Source: an uncultured Methylococcaceae bacterium (GTDB taxonomy: Bacteria > Pseudomonadota > Gammaproteobacteria > Methylococcales > Methylomonadaceae). From it: a stretch of DNA of 37,246 bases. Shown here piece after piece: positions 17,853 through 25,765 of this stretch. Location: positions 1 through 37,246 of the forward strand of contig CAJADF010000078.1 in assembly GCA_903938485.1 (NCBI GenBank), read 5' to 3'. Position numbers and translations under genes: made by a program. Below the pieces are notes generated by a model that saw nothing but the letters and a program-made list of their open reading frames with translations, did not search any database and was not told where the DNA came from. How positions within the stretch are numbered: position 1 is the stretch's first letter; each line of letters begins with the position of its first letter.

Positions 17853-19709
17853 ATGCCCGTTTACCGTTCTAAGACTTCTACCGCTGGCCGCAATATGGCC
17901 GGTGCTCGCTCATTATGGCGTGCGACTGGTATGAAGGATGACGACTTTAGCAAACCAATAATCGCTATTGCTAACTCATTTACTCAATTCGTACCTGGCC
18001 ATGTGCATTTAAAAGACTTAGGTCAATTAGTAGCCAGAGAAATTGAAGCCGCAGGCGGTGTAGCTAAAGAATTTAATACGATTGCTGTAGACGATGGTAT
18101 TGCTATGGGTCACGATGGCATGTTGTATTCATTACCGAGCCGCGACATTATCGCTGACTCAGTTGAATACATGGTTAACGCCCATTGTGCAGACGCTATT
18201 GTGTGTATATCAAACTGCGACAAAATCACCCCGGGCATGTTAATGGCCGCTATGCGTATCAACATCCCCGTTATTTTTGTCTCTGGTGGCCCAATGGAAG
18301 CGGGTAAAGTACGTTTAGCTAATCCTGAAACAAATAGCTTTGACATCAAAAAACTGGATTTAATTGACGCAATGGTTATGGCCGCAGACAGCAAAGTTTC
18401 AGATGCTGATCTTGCCGAAGTAGAACGCTCCGCCTGCCCTACTTGTGGCTCATGTTCCGGTATGTTTACTGCCAACTCCATGAACTGCTTAACCGAAGCT
18501 TTTGGGTTATCCTTACCCGGCAACGGCACAGTAGTGGCCACACATGCTGACCGCGAACAACTTTTTAAACAAGCAGGCCGAAGCATTGTTGAAATCACAA
18601 AACGCTATTATGAACAAAATGATGAATCGGTTTTGCCGCGCTCTATCGGCTTTAAAGCTTTTGAAAACGCCATTGCTTTAGATATTGCCATGGGCGGCTC
18701 AACCAATACCATCTTACACATGTTGGCTATCGCTCAAGAAGCTGAAATCAACTTTACCATGGCGGATATTGACCGTATGTCAAAAGTAGTTCCGCAATTA
18801 TGTAAAGTAGCACCTAACACCAACAAATATCATATTGAAGATGTGCATCGTGCCGGTGGCATCATGGCTATTTTGGGTGAACTTGATCGCGCAGGTAAAT
18901 TACATACCGATGTCCCTACCGTTCATGCTAAAACCATGAAAGAAGCGTTAGATATGTGGGATATTGCCCGTAACCCTAGCGATGCAGTAAAAACTTTTTA
19001 TATGGCTGGCCCGGCAGGCGTGCCATCACAAGTTGCCTTTAGCCAAAATACCCGTTGGCCGAGTTTAGATACAGACCGGGCCGAAGGTTGTATTCGCTCT
19101 TTGGATCATGCCTTTAGTACAGAAGGTGGTTTAGCGGTTTTACACGGCAACATTGCAATAGATGGTTGCGTGGTAAAAACGGCGGGTGTTGATGATGACT
19201 TACTGGTATTTGAAGGTCCTGCTCATGTGGTAGAAAGCCAAGATGAAGCAGTAGAAAATATCTTAAATGACAAAGTTAAAGCCGGCGATGTAGTAATCGT
19301 GCGTTACGAAGGCCCTAAAGGGGGACCGGGTATGCAAGAAATGCTCTACCCTACTAGCTATATTAAATCAAAAGGCTTAGGTAAAGCTTGTGCATTGTTA
19401 ACCGATGGTCGATTTTCTGGTGGCACATCAGGTTTATCCATTGGACATTGTTCACCCGAAGCTGCTGCAGGCGGTAATATTGGTTTAGTTCAAAATGGAG
19501 ATCGTATTCGAATTGATATCCCAAACCGCACAATCAATGTATTGCTCAGCGATGATGAATTAGCAACTCGCAGAGCTGAACAAGATAAATTAGGTTGGAA
19601 GCCTGCCAAACTTCGCCCACGCAAAGTATCAGCAGCCCTTAAAGCTTACGCAATGCTAGCAACGAGTGCTGATCGTGGCGCTGTTAGAAACTTAGCTTTA
19701 TTAGATTAA
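17853..19709 (+). CDS. ilvD: Dihydroxy-acid dehydratase
   Basis: The Fe-S dehydratase that makes the 2-keto acid precursors of valine, isoleucine and pantothenate. The 618-aa length matches E. coli IlvD (616). Cluster cysteines are visible in SNCDKITPG (about residue 123) and [11 protein letters not shown] (about 195-205), and the typical start [21 protein letters not shown] supports the ATG. AAGGAG lies 7 bases upstream. Its base composition is richer in G and C than its left neighbours: one 60-base line (18421-18480) has 33 G/C by my count. It is transcribed alone, with its own promoter-like region and a strong inverted repeat after the stop. Confidence 0.98.
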   Translation: MPVYRSKTSTAGRNMAGARSLWRATGMKDDDFSKPIIAIANSFTQFVPGHVHLKDLGQLVAREIEAAGGVAKEFNTIAVDDGIAMGHDGMLYSLPSRDIIADSVEYMVNAHCADAIVCISNCDKITPGMLMAAMRINIPVIFVSGGPMEAGKVRLANPETNSFDIKKLDLIDAMVMAADSKVSDADLAEVERSACPTCGSCSGMFTANSMNCLTEAFGLSLPGNGTVVATHADREQLFKQAGRSIVEITKRYYEQNDESVLPRSIGFKAFENAIALDIAMGGSTNTILHMLAIAQEAEINFTMADIDRMSKVVPQLCKVAPNTNKYHIEDVHRAGGIMAILGELDRAGKLHTDVPTVHAKTMKEALDMWDIARNPSDAVKTFYMAGPAGVPSQVAFSQNTRWPSLDTDRAEGCIRSLDHAFSTEGGLAVLHGNIAIDGCVVKTAGVDDDLLVFEGPAHVVESQDEAVENILNDKVKAGDVVIVRYEGPKGGPGMQEMLYPTSYIKSKGLGKACALLTDGRFSGGTSGLSIGHCSPEAAAGGNIGLVQNGDRIRIDIPNRTINVLLSDDELATRRAEQDKLGWKPAKLRPRKVSAALKAYAMLATSADRGAVRNLALLD

Positions 19710-19723
19710 AAAAGAGTAATTAC

Positions 19724-19763
19724 TTGTACTAGTCTTAGTTAAACTCAATTGAGACTAGTACAA
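19724..19763. terminator. Inverted repeat between convergent ilvD and the PD-(D/E)XK-like gene
   Basis: TTGTACTAGTCT (19724-19735) and AGACTAGTACAA (19752-19763) form a perfect 12-bp stem with a 16-base loop. There is no T-run directly after it on the plus strand. On the minus strand a T-run follows only after about 10 bases. It lies between two converging genes, so a shared transcript end is the likeliest role, though it is not a textbook intrinsic terminator. Confidence 0.5.
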
Positions 19764-19778
19764 ATATGCAATTAAAAC

Positions 19779-20306
19779 TCACATAATCAATAAGTTTTCA
19801 CCTGACTCGGTGTGCAAAACATCACCTTTACGTTGTAAAACAAAAAAGCCTCGATCAAGGGCTTCTTTTTTGGCCACTTCGTTAACATGAAAAGAAGCTA
19901 AGGCGCCATAAAGTTTATAACTTTTAAACCAAGGAAATAACTCTTTAAAATGAGACATTTTGCGCTCAAGCTTATCGATATCTTTTTGATGCGCTTTATA
20001 CTTGACCTCAACAATACCCACTGACTCTCCATTAGTCAGCACAATATCGTATTCTTCTTGTAAATTAACCGAATGTTTTTTCATATTGCTTAACACTTCA
20101 TCAAAGTGAATGGCACCTAAATGCGCATCTGCAACTAGGCTGTTATAAAAGAACTCTTCAGCAACATCCCCCTGATTCTTCGACATATTACCCAACTGAA
20201 TACCAATGCTTTCTAACTTAGCGTCAGTTTTACGCATTTGTTCACTGGTTTCCTTTTGAGCAACCGCCAAACTAGCCACCAAGTCTTTTAATTCATCATC
20301 AGTCAT
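19779..20306 (-). CDS. Orphan PD-(D/E)XK nuclease-like protein with N-terminal coiled coil
   Basis: A 175-aa cytoplasmic protein of unknown function. The first 45 residues (DLVASLAVAQKETSEQMRKT, then LESIGIQLGNMSKNQGDVAE) form a heptad-like helix. The second part carries YDIVL (Asp87), an intervening strand, then VEVKYKA (Glu100, Lys102), the D-x(n)-E-x-K layout of the PD-(D/E)XK nuclease fold. This resembles DUF3782-type proteins that are scattered and often occur in several copies in bacterial genomes. The start is set at MTDDELK; an upstream ATG at 20372 would add 22 residues with no family resemblance. No Shine-Dalgarno is obvious. It has no operon partner and is convergent with ilvD. Its role is unknown; nuclease activity is inferred only from the motif. 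Confidence 0.65.
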   Translation of the reverse strand: MTDDELKDLVASLAVAQKETSEQMRKTDAKLESIGIQLGNMSKNQGDVAEEFFYNSLVADAHLGAIHFDEVLSNMKKHSVNLQEEYDIVLTNGESVGIVEVKYKAHQKDIDKLERKMSHFKELFPWFKSYKLYGALASFHVNEVAKKEALDRGFFVLQRKGDVLHTESGENLLIM

Positions 20307-20600
20307 GAGAAATATAAAATAATTAATTTTCAGTGATTTATAGTACCAGATAACAATGCTAATAGCCTCCAAATTCTAGATTACAGCATCAACATAACAC
20401 CTCTTTACTGATATAAAATAAATTCATTAGACCAAGAGGATACCAATAAATACAAATGCCTTATTGGCGTAACCTAATGATAATTTTATTTAATTAATCT
20501 AAAAATAAGTATTATGATGCCAAGCAATATTCCCTATATTTTTGGTTTATTTCATAAATGACAATCTATATTATTAAAACCCTATATAGTCTTACCAAAC
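20307..20600. other. Intergenic DNA with no recognised feature
   Basis: AT-rich sequence upstream of the orphan nuclease-like gene and before the 21-bp repeat tract. I see no convincing promoter, RNA gene or conserved ORF in it. Confidence 0.5.
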
Positions 20601-20873
20601 GCGTTAACTTTATATCGATTAGTGCTAGCACCAACGTTAATAGTGCTAACAAGCACCGCATTAGTGTTAACACAAACACAATCTGTGTATCAACTTATAT
20701 AAATAGCATTAGCACTATTAACGTTAGTGTATACCCCCCCCCTTCTGGGGCCAACATCACCGCTATAAAACCCTCCCTACCTAGGACCAATGCAGGGCCA
20801 ACACTACCTATTTGTTACACTGCCCCAGTTAGTGTTAGCACTTTTATTGTTAGTGTTAACACTAACAAGGTCG
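20601..20873. repeat. Degenerate 21-bp tandem repeat with palindromic core GTGYTARCAC
   Basis: Thirteen consecutive 21-base units fit this interval. Units starting at 20601, 20622, 20643, 20664, 20685, 20706, 20832 and 20853 begin with variants of GTGTTAACAC, and several end in TTA. Exact GTGYTARCAC palindromes occur at 20622, 20664, 20832 and 20853, spaced by 42, 168 and 21 bases, all multiples of 21. The last one lies inside the perfect 18-bp palindrome GTTAGTGTTAACACTAAC (20849-20866). The middle units (20734-20818) have been replaced by unrelated C-rich sequence, including nine consecutive Cs at 20734-20742, without breaking the phase. It may be a decaying minisatellite or a cluster of protein-binding sites. 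Confidence 0.7.
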
Positions 20874-20920
20874 GCGCATACTCATTTATTTTTTTTTATT
20901 AACATTAAGGATGCATTATT

Positions 20921-21244
20921 ATGCTTACGCAAAGTTATTTTCCAAATACTGAAGGTGATCGTGTTGTTTGGCTAACAAATTTCGACACTAAGATACAAAT
21001 ACACGCGACTGCATTAGCGCTTAATCCAGTTGAATTAGCTACTACGCTTACTGACATTGATTTTTATGTGTGGGTTTTACAAACCTGGTACCCCAGCATT
21101 CAACAAAGCGCTTTAGAATCGACCGCCTATAAACTTCTCATAGCTTGGTCCTTAAGTTATAATTTTAAGCCAACAACTAAAAGAGTGAGTTTGTATAATG
21201 ACTCACTCTTTATTTTTTTTGATTTGCATATAAATATGCACTAA
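20921..21244 (+). CDS. Short, probably truncated hypothetical protein
   Basis: A 107-codon frame with a good ribosome site (AAGGA, 9 bases before the ATG). The N-terminal 80 residues (start MLTQSYFPNTEGDRVVWLTN, later DIDFYVWVLQTWYPSIQQ) resemble the opening of a family of bacterial hypothetical proteins of around 200 aa, many of which begin with a similar YxPxTD...W..NF pattern; this is from memory and needs a search. The last 20 residues are encoded by a terminator hairpin and its T-run, which argues that the original stop codon and C-terminus were lost. It lies directly after the 21-bp repeat tract. Function is unknown. Confidence 0.5.
   Translation: MLTQSYFPNTEGDRVVWLTNFDTKIQIHATALALNPVELATTLTDIDFYVWVLQTWYPSIQQSALESTAYKLLIAWSLSYNFKPTTKRVSLYNDSLFIFFDLHINMH
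21180..21220 (+). terminator. Intrinsic terminator inside the 3' end of the short hypothetical ORF
   Basis: AAAGAGTGAGT (21180-21190) pairs perfectly with ACTCACTCTTT (21201-21211) across a 10-base loop, followed by A and eight Ts. It is one of the clearest terminators in the window, yet it lies within the coding frame of the ORF that begins at 20921. Confidence 0.85.
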
Positions 21245-21264
21245 CATTCTTGTTGAGTACCCGT

Positions 21265-21555
21265 TTATTTAGCAGTTTTTGCGTTGTGTTTTATTTCTAA
21301 GGCGGCTAATTGTTCCGGTGTTGCTTCTAACTGAAACTTTTCTTTCCATGCTTCATAAGGCATACCATAAATTACTTCTCGTGCTTGCTCGTAATTCATG
21401 TCAATACCCTGCTCTAGCGCACTGTTCATATACCATTTAGCTAAGCAATTTCTGCAAAAATCTGCCGTTATCATCATATCTAAATTTTGAATTTCCGTAT
21501 GTTTCTGCAAGTGCTCTACTAATTGCCTAAATGCAGCGGCTTCTATCTCAACCAT
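21265..21555 (-). CDS. DUF1244 family protein
   Basis: A 96-aa cytoplasmic protein of the small DUF1244 family, whose function is not established. The conserved blocks are EAAAFRQLVEHL near the start, FCRNCLAKWY with its two cysteines, and AREVIYGMPYEAWKEKFQ, followed by ATPEQ. I placed the start at the second ATG because AAAGG lies 10 bases upstream of it, while the ATG at 21573 has no ribosome site. It is divergent from yciB and stands alone. The CxxC pair might bind metal or be redox-active, but that is inference only. Confidence 0.85.
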   Translation of the reverse strand: MVEIEAAAFRQLVEHLQKHTEIQNLDMMITADFCRNCLAKWYMNSALEQGIDMNYEQAREVIYGMPYEAWKEKFQLEATPEQLAALEIKHNAKTAK

Positions 21556-21698
21556 AAGCTTATGACCTTTCATCTATTTGTAATATTACATATTCTAGCA
21601 GAAACCCTAGTATGCCCATGTACATTAACCTTAAAAATAATTACAATGCCAGCACTTTAAATAGAGTCAATACGTCTCTCGCCACTATATTTATATTC

Positions 21699-22235
21699 AT
21701 GAAACAACTGCTTGAGTTTTTCCCCATCCTATTATTTTTTATAGCCTATAAAACTTTCGATATTTATATCGCCACCTATGTAGTAATAGCTGCAACCTTT
21801 GTGCAAGTGCTTTATGCTTGGATAAAACACAAAAAAGTTGAAACGATGCAACTTATTACCTTGGCGCTTGTCATTGTATTCGGGGGGGCTACTATTTATT
21901 TACATGATGAGCAATATCTTAAATGGAAATTCTCAATTATTGAATGGCTCTTTGGTTTAGCTTTTTTAGGCAGTCATTTTGTTGGCGAGCGAACTTTTAT
22001 AGAAAGAATGATGTCCAGCAATTTAACTTTATCTAAACCGATTTGGAAACGCTTAAATTTTAGTTGGGCCAGCTTTTTTATCAGTGTTGGTTTTATTAAT
22101 GTTTATGTCATGTTTAACTTTAATACGGACGACTGGGTCACTTTTAAAACTTTTGTAGCACCGGGTTTAATGGTAGCGTTTATGATTGTTCAAATGGCCT
22201 TTTTATATAAATACATACCAGATGAAAAGGAGTAA
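21699..22235 (+). CDS. yciB: YciB/IspZ-type inner-membrane septation protein A
   Basis: A polytopic inner-membrane protein of 178 aa, as in E. coli YciB (179). It starts MKQLLEFFPILLFFIAYK, the family's typical opening, and has five to six hydrophobic segments, with the conserved FVGERTFIERMM block in the middle and KPIWKRLNFSW later. In E. coli YciB interacts with cell-envelope and division proteins and influences envelope integrity. An in-frame ATG at 21612 would add 29 residues lacking family similarity, so I prefer 21699 although neither start has a clear ribosome site. It is the first of four co-directional genes, with yciI 3 bases downstream. A run of seven Gs lies within it at 21882-21888. 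Confidence 0.93.
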   Translation: MKQLLEFFPILLFFIAYKTFDIYIATYVVIAATFVQVLYAWIKHKKVETMQLITLALVIVFGGATIYLHDEQYLKWKFSIIEWLFGLAFLGSHFVGERTFIERMMSSNLTLSKPIWKRLNFSWASFFISVGFINVYVMFNFNTDDWVTFKTFVAPGLMVAFMIVQMAFLYKYIPDEKE

Positions 22236-22238
22236 TCA

Positions 22239-22541
22239 ATGCTATACACAATAATTAGTGAAGATGTACCCAACAGCTTAGCACTGAGGTTAACAGCTCG
22301 TCCCGCTCATTTTAAACGCTTACAGGATTTACAAGATGCAGGTCATTTGATTTTAGCCGGCCCACATCCGAGAATAGATAATGAAAACCCAGGGGAAGCC
22401 GGTTTTACGGGCAGCTTAATCGTTGCAGAATTTAATAATTTAGCCGAAGCACAAACATGGGCTAACGCTGACCCCTATATAGAACAAGGGGTTTATGCTA
22501 AAGTAACTGTTAAACCATTTAAAAAGGTATTTCCTCAATGA
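22239..22541 (+). CDS. yciI: YciI family protein
   Basis: A 100-aa cytoplasmic protein of the YciI fold (dimeric alpha-beta barrel type). Characteristic parts are RPAHFKRLQDLQDAGHLILAGP at about residues 21-42, including the conserved His, and GVYAKVTVKPFKKVF at the end. The biochemical role of YciI in gammaproteobacteria is not established. AAGGAG lies a few bases before the ATG. The order yciB-yciI-bolA is common in gammaproteobacteria. Its last four bases overlap the start of the next gene (ATGA), a typical sign of translational coupling. Confidence 0.93.
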   Translation: MLYTIISEDVPNSLALRLTARPAHFKRLQDLQDAGHLILAGPHPRIDNENPGEAGFTGSLIVAEFNNLAEAQTWANADPYIEQGVYAKVTVKPFKKVFPQ

Positions 22542-22816
22542 CAACGGAACTTATTAAAAAACTTTTAAACGAATCACTTAACCCTGATTTGTTAGAAATT
22601 CTTGATAATAGCTCAGCCCATGCTGGCCATGCTGGTGCCAGAAGTGGCGGCGGTCATTATCATGTTACAATTATCTCCGAAGCTTTTGAAGGTAAGTCGT
22701 TAGTACAAAGACACCAACTTATCTATAAAGCCCTAGGCGATTTAATGAAACAAGAAATTCATGCCTTAGGCATCAATGCTCTATCACCCTCTGAAGAAAC
22801 TAAAGGAAGTTTATAA
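22538..22816 (+). CDS. BolA family protein
   Basis: A 92-aa BolA-family protein. BolA-type proteins work with monothiol glutaredoxins in iron-sulfur and redox handling, and some act as transcription regulators. The fold is marked by GGGHYHVTIISEAFEGKSLVQR and the C-terminal EIHALGINALSPSE. The His-rich loop HAGHAGA near residues 28-34 fits the region that coordinates an Fe-S cluster in BolA-glutaredoxin pairs. The gene overlaps yciI by 4 bases and its stop codon abuts the start of the parvulin gene. I cannot tell BolA from the IbaG (YrbA) group with confidence, so no symbol is given. Confidence 0.9.
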   Translation: MTTELIKKLLNESLNPDLLEILDNSSAHAGHAGARSGGGHYHVTIISEAFEGKSLVQRHQLIYKALGDLMKQEIHALGINALSPSEETKGSL

Positions 22817-23848
22817 ATGAAAAAAAAGATTATCCCACTACTTGTTGTTGGTACTGCATTAATAACAGGATGTAATCAACAATCAAGCACAAGTTCTGCG
22901 CCGGTTGTTGCAAAAGCTGATGCTATCGCTGAAGTTAACGGTGTTTATATAGCAAAGACAACATTAGCTGATTTAGAAAAAGAAATCGCTGAACGCGCTC
23001 ACGGACAAACTTTTCCAAAGGAAAAATTAGTTGAAGAATTAATACAACGTGAATTATTAGTGCAAGATGCAACTAAAAAACAATTAGATAAATCAGCTGA
23101 AGTTGCGGTTCAATTAGAAAGTGCAAAAAAGTCTCTATTAACTCAAGCAGATGTTCAAAACTTTATCAAATCTAACCCAGTGACAGATGCGGAAGTTAAA
23201 GCTGAATATGATGCTAAAGTAAAAGGTGAAAATGGCACAGAGTATAAAGCTCGTCATATCTTAGTTAAAACTGAAGACGAAGCAAAAAAAATTATTGCTG
23301 AATTAGATAAAGGAGGTGACTTCGCTAAAATTGCTAACAAAAGTTCTTTAGATGCTAAAGAAACCCAAAATGGTGGTGATCTTGGTTGGTTTGTTGCAGC
23401 TCAAATGGTTGCACCTTTCTCTGATGCTGTCGTTAAATTAGAAAAAGGTCAGTATACTAAAACTCCGGTTCAAACTCAGTTTGGATATCACGTGATTCTG
23501 AGAGAAGATTCTCGCGCACAGACTCCTCCTCCATTGGAAGCCGTTAAAGAACAATTATTACCCTATTTACAACGTAAAAAAGTTCAAGATTTTGTAGAGG
23601 GATTACGTAAATCAGCAAAAGTTGAAATTTTAGTTCCTTTAAAAGATGAAACAGATAAAACTCAAGCACCAGCTTCAACAAGTGGTGAGACATTAACTGA
23701 AGAAGTTGCTGTTGGTGAAGTCAAAGATAAAGACGGTAAAGTTGTTGCTGAAGAAGTTGTAGTCGATGAAGTAGTAAAAGACAAAGACGGCAAAGTAGTT
23801 GCAGAAAAAGTTGAAGCTGAAAAAGTAGCGGTTCCTGCTAAAAAATAA
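22817..23848 (+). CDS. Lipoprotein parvulin-type peptidyl-prolyl isomerase
   Basis: A periplasmic foldase of 343 aa anchored as a lipoprotein: the lipobox LITGC puts the lipidated cysteine at residue 19. A SurA/PrsA-like N-terminal helical domain (EVNGVYIAKTTLADLEKEIA) is followed by a parvulin domain at about residues 140-230, with RHILVKTEDEA, NGGDLGWF and FGYHVILRED. The last 65 residues form an unusual charged tail with two imperfect copies of KDKDGKVVAE separated by a short EV-rich stretch. It starts immediately after the bolA stop with AGGAAG upstream, and a strong terminator follows, so it ends the yciB operon. Substrates are not known. Confidence 0.92.
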   Translation: MKKKIIPLLVVGTALITGCNQQSSTSSAPVVAKADAIAEVNGVYIAKTTLADLEKEIAERAHGQTFPKEKLVEELIQRELLVQDATKKQLDKSAEVAVQLESAKKSLLTQADVQNFIKSNPVTDAEVKAEYDAKVKGENGTEYKARHILVKTEDEAKKIIAELDKGGDFAKIANKSSLDAKETQNGGDLGWFVAAQMVAPFSDAVVKLEKGQYTKTPVQTQFGYHVILREDSRAQTPPPLEAVKEQLLPYLQRKKVQDFVEGLRKSAKVEILVPLKDETDKTQAPASTSGETLTEEVAVGEVKDKDGKVVAEEVVVDEVVKDKDGKVVAEKVEAEKVAVPAKK

Positions 23849-23875
23849 GCCATTCAATTTTTAAATTGAGTTGAT

Positions 23876-23914
23876 TACCCCGTTCACAGTTAATGTGTTC
23901 GGGGTATTTTTTTA
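23876..23914 (+). terminator. Intrinsic terminator after the parvulin gene
   Basis: TACCCCG (23876-23882) pairs with CGGGGTA (23900-23906). An inner CACA/TGTG pair closes the stem further, and a run of seven Ts follows. It ends the yciB-yciI-bolA-parvulin operon ahead of the convergent recJ. Confidence 0.85.
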
Positions 23915-23983
23915 TATAAATTCTGGATGAATAATAGTTCTTAGAGATATTTAACTGTAAATTATTAGAGTTCTAGCTATTTA

Positions 23984-25729
23984 TTACGCCATTTTTTCAA
24001 AATAATGCACAATAATCTGTACTGTTCTATTCCCTCTAAATTCATTTATATCTAGTTTATAAGCGGCTCTAATTTGTCTTAACCCTAACCAATGTTCAGG
24101 TTTATCAGCAAAAAACGCGATAGCATCAATCATGGCATGTGCGCCCGGCATTCTTAGCACAAACTTAAGATGGCGTTGCCCGACTATCCTGACTTGTATC
24201 ACATCAAAGACACCATCGAAAACGGGCTCCGGGAAATCTTGCCCCCAAGTTGCGGCATTTTGTAATACCTCAGCCACTTCTATCGTAGTTTCTGCTTCAG
24301 TTAGTTCACCATCGGTTAATATTTTTTGCTCAAGATCAACCCCTGCAAGACGCTTTGTAACCATTTCATCAAAGGTCAATGCAAAGGTAGGGTAATCATG
24401 CATACTGATAGTTAAACCGGCGGCCATCGCATGACCACCAAATTTACTGAGTAATTTAGGGTAAGCAGCGGCAATATCACTTAATACATCGCGCACGTGG
24501 ATACCCAGTATAGAACGCGCAGAGCCCTTTATTAGATCATCACCCGCGGGAGCAAACGCAATAACCGGCCGATGTATTTGTTCTTTAATGCGTGAAGCTA
24601 ATATTCCTATAACACCTTGATGCCATGAAGCATCATAAATACATACGCCCGCTGGCAAATGACTTTTATCTAACATTTTCATGTCATTGATTAACAGCAT
24701 GGCTTCTTGCTTCATGGTTGCTTCAACTTCTTTACGATCGTTGTTAAAGCCATCTAGTTTTGCAGCAATTGTTTTAGCAAGTCGCTCATCGTCGGTTAAC
24801 AGGCATTTAATACCTAAAGCCATGTCATCCATGCGCCCCGCCGCATTTAAGCGCGGACCAATCGAAAAACCTAAATCGGTAGCCACTAGCGTTTGGGCAT
24901 TTTTACCCGCCACTTCAATCAACGCTTTTAAGCCGGCATGACATTGACCATTTCTAATGCGCAAAATACCTTGATGTACTAAAGCGCGGTTGGTTTGCTC
25001 CAATGAAACTACATCGGCCACAGTACCTAACGCTACAAAATCCAGTAATTGCCCTAAGTTTGGCTCAGGGATTTTTTTAAGCTCAAACCAATTAAGTTCT
25101 CTTAATCGACTTCTAAGTGCCATTAACACATAAAACATCACCCCAACACCTGCTAAGGATTTATTAGGAAAATTGTCACCCACTAAATTTGGATTAACTA
25201 TAGCATCTGCCTCAGGCAATTCAGCACCAGGTAGATGGTGATCAGTGACCAACACCTTGATGCCTGCAGCATTAGCGGCCTTAACACCCTCTATGCTTGA
25301 AATGCCGTTATCAACGGTCAAGATGATATGTGGATTTTGTTGCTGAACTAGCACCACAATTTCAGGGGTTAAGCCATAGCCGTATTCGAAACGGTTAGGC
25401 ACAACAAAATCAACAGGACCTGCGCCTAATAATTGCAAGCCTTTAATGGCAACTGCACAACTTGTAGCGCCGTCAGCATCAAAGTCAGCGACTATACTGA
25501 TGCGTTGCTGTTCTTTAACCGCCACAATAAGATGATTAACCATCTCATCCATGCCGGATAACAACCAAGGGGAAGGTAGTTTTGCTAAGGTTCTATCGAG
25601 ATCTATTTCAGAAGTAATACCCCTAGCTAGAAATATGCGTTCTAGCAAAGGGTGTAACTGAGGTGATAAAGCTGAATGTTTTTTAAGGGGCCTACGGACT
25701 ATGGCTTTTTTTTCGCCTTGAAAATACAT
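23984..25729 (-). CDS. recJ: Single-stranded-DNA-specific exonuclease RecJ
   Basis: A 5'-3' single-strand exonuclease used in recombination and mismatch repair. Length 581 aa is normal. The DHH-family motifs are intact: DFDADG with Asp82, Asp84 and Asp86, the block LTVDNGISS, the DHH triad at 163-165 (VTDHHLPGAELP), then RLNAAGRM and GGHAMAAGL toward the DHHA1 domain. The C-terminal OB-like part ends IIVHYFEKMA. It is the last gene of a leftward group after the reductase and DUF934 genes, from which it is separated by about 36 bases, so cotranscription is possible though functionally unrelated. It is convergent with the parvulin gene. Confidence 0.97.
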   Translation of the reverse strand: MYFQGEKKAIVRRPLKKHSALSPQLHPLLERIFLARGITSEIDLDRTLAKLPSPWLLSGMDEMVNHLIVAVKEQQRISIVADFDADGATSCAVAIKGLQLLGAGPVDFVVPNRFEYGYGLTPEIVVLVQQQNPHIILTVDNGISSIEGVKAANAAGIKVLVTDHHLPGAELPEADAIVNPNLVGDNFPNKSLAGVGVMFYVLMALRSRLRELNWFELKKIPEPNLGQLLDFVALGTVADVVSLEQTNRALVHQGILRIRNGQCHAGLKALIEVAGKNAQTLVATDLGFSIGPRLNAAGRMDDMALGIKCLLTDDERLAKTIAAKLDGFNNDRKEVEATMKQEAMLLINDMKMLDKSHLPAGVCIYDASWHQGVIGILASRIKEQIHRPVIAFAPAGDDLIKGSARSILGIHVRDVLSDIAAAYPKLLSKFGGHAMAAGLTISMHDYPTFALTFDEMVTKRLAGVDLEQKILTDGELTEAETTIEVAEVLQNAATWGQDFPEPVFDGVFDVIQVRIVGQRHLKFVLRMPGAHAMIDAIAFFADKPEHWLGLRQIRAAYKLDINEFRGNRTVQIIVHYFEKMA

Positions 25730-25765
25730 TCAGTTCCTTGTGTGAGGATAATTGGGAAATACCGC

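Noticed and set aside
18110-18598. 162-codon minus-strand frame inside ilvD
   Set aside because: It lies wholly within a clearly conserved gene, has no recognisable motif, and is explained by codon bias of ilvD. The same holds for the other antisense frames in sucA, sucB, recJ, bcsC and the reductase.
20601-20873. Possible CRISPR array
   Set aside because: The units are contiguous, degenerate and 21 bases long with no unique spacers, and no cas gene is nearby.
20558-20902. 114-codon frame across the 21-bp repeats
   Set aside because: No ribosome site and no family resemblance; the serine/threonine/asparagine heptads simply reflect a repeat unit whose length is divisible by three. Treated as repeat DNA.
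19779-21573. A new defence or toxin-antitoxin island
   Set aside because: Only one nuclease-like orphan, a repeat tract, a truncated ORF and a DUF1244 gene are present; there is no paired toxin and antitoxin, helicase, or sensor gene to support such a claim.
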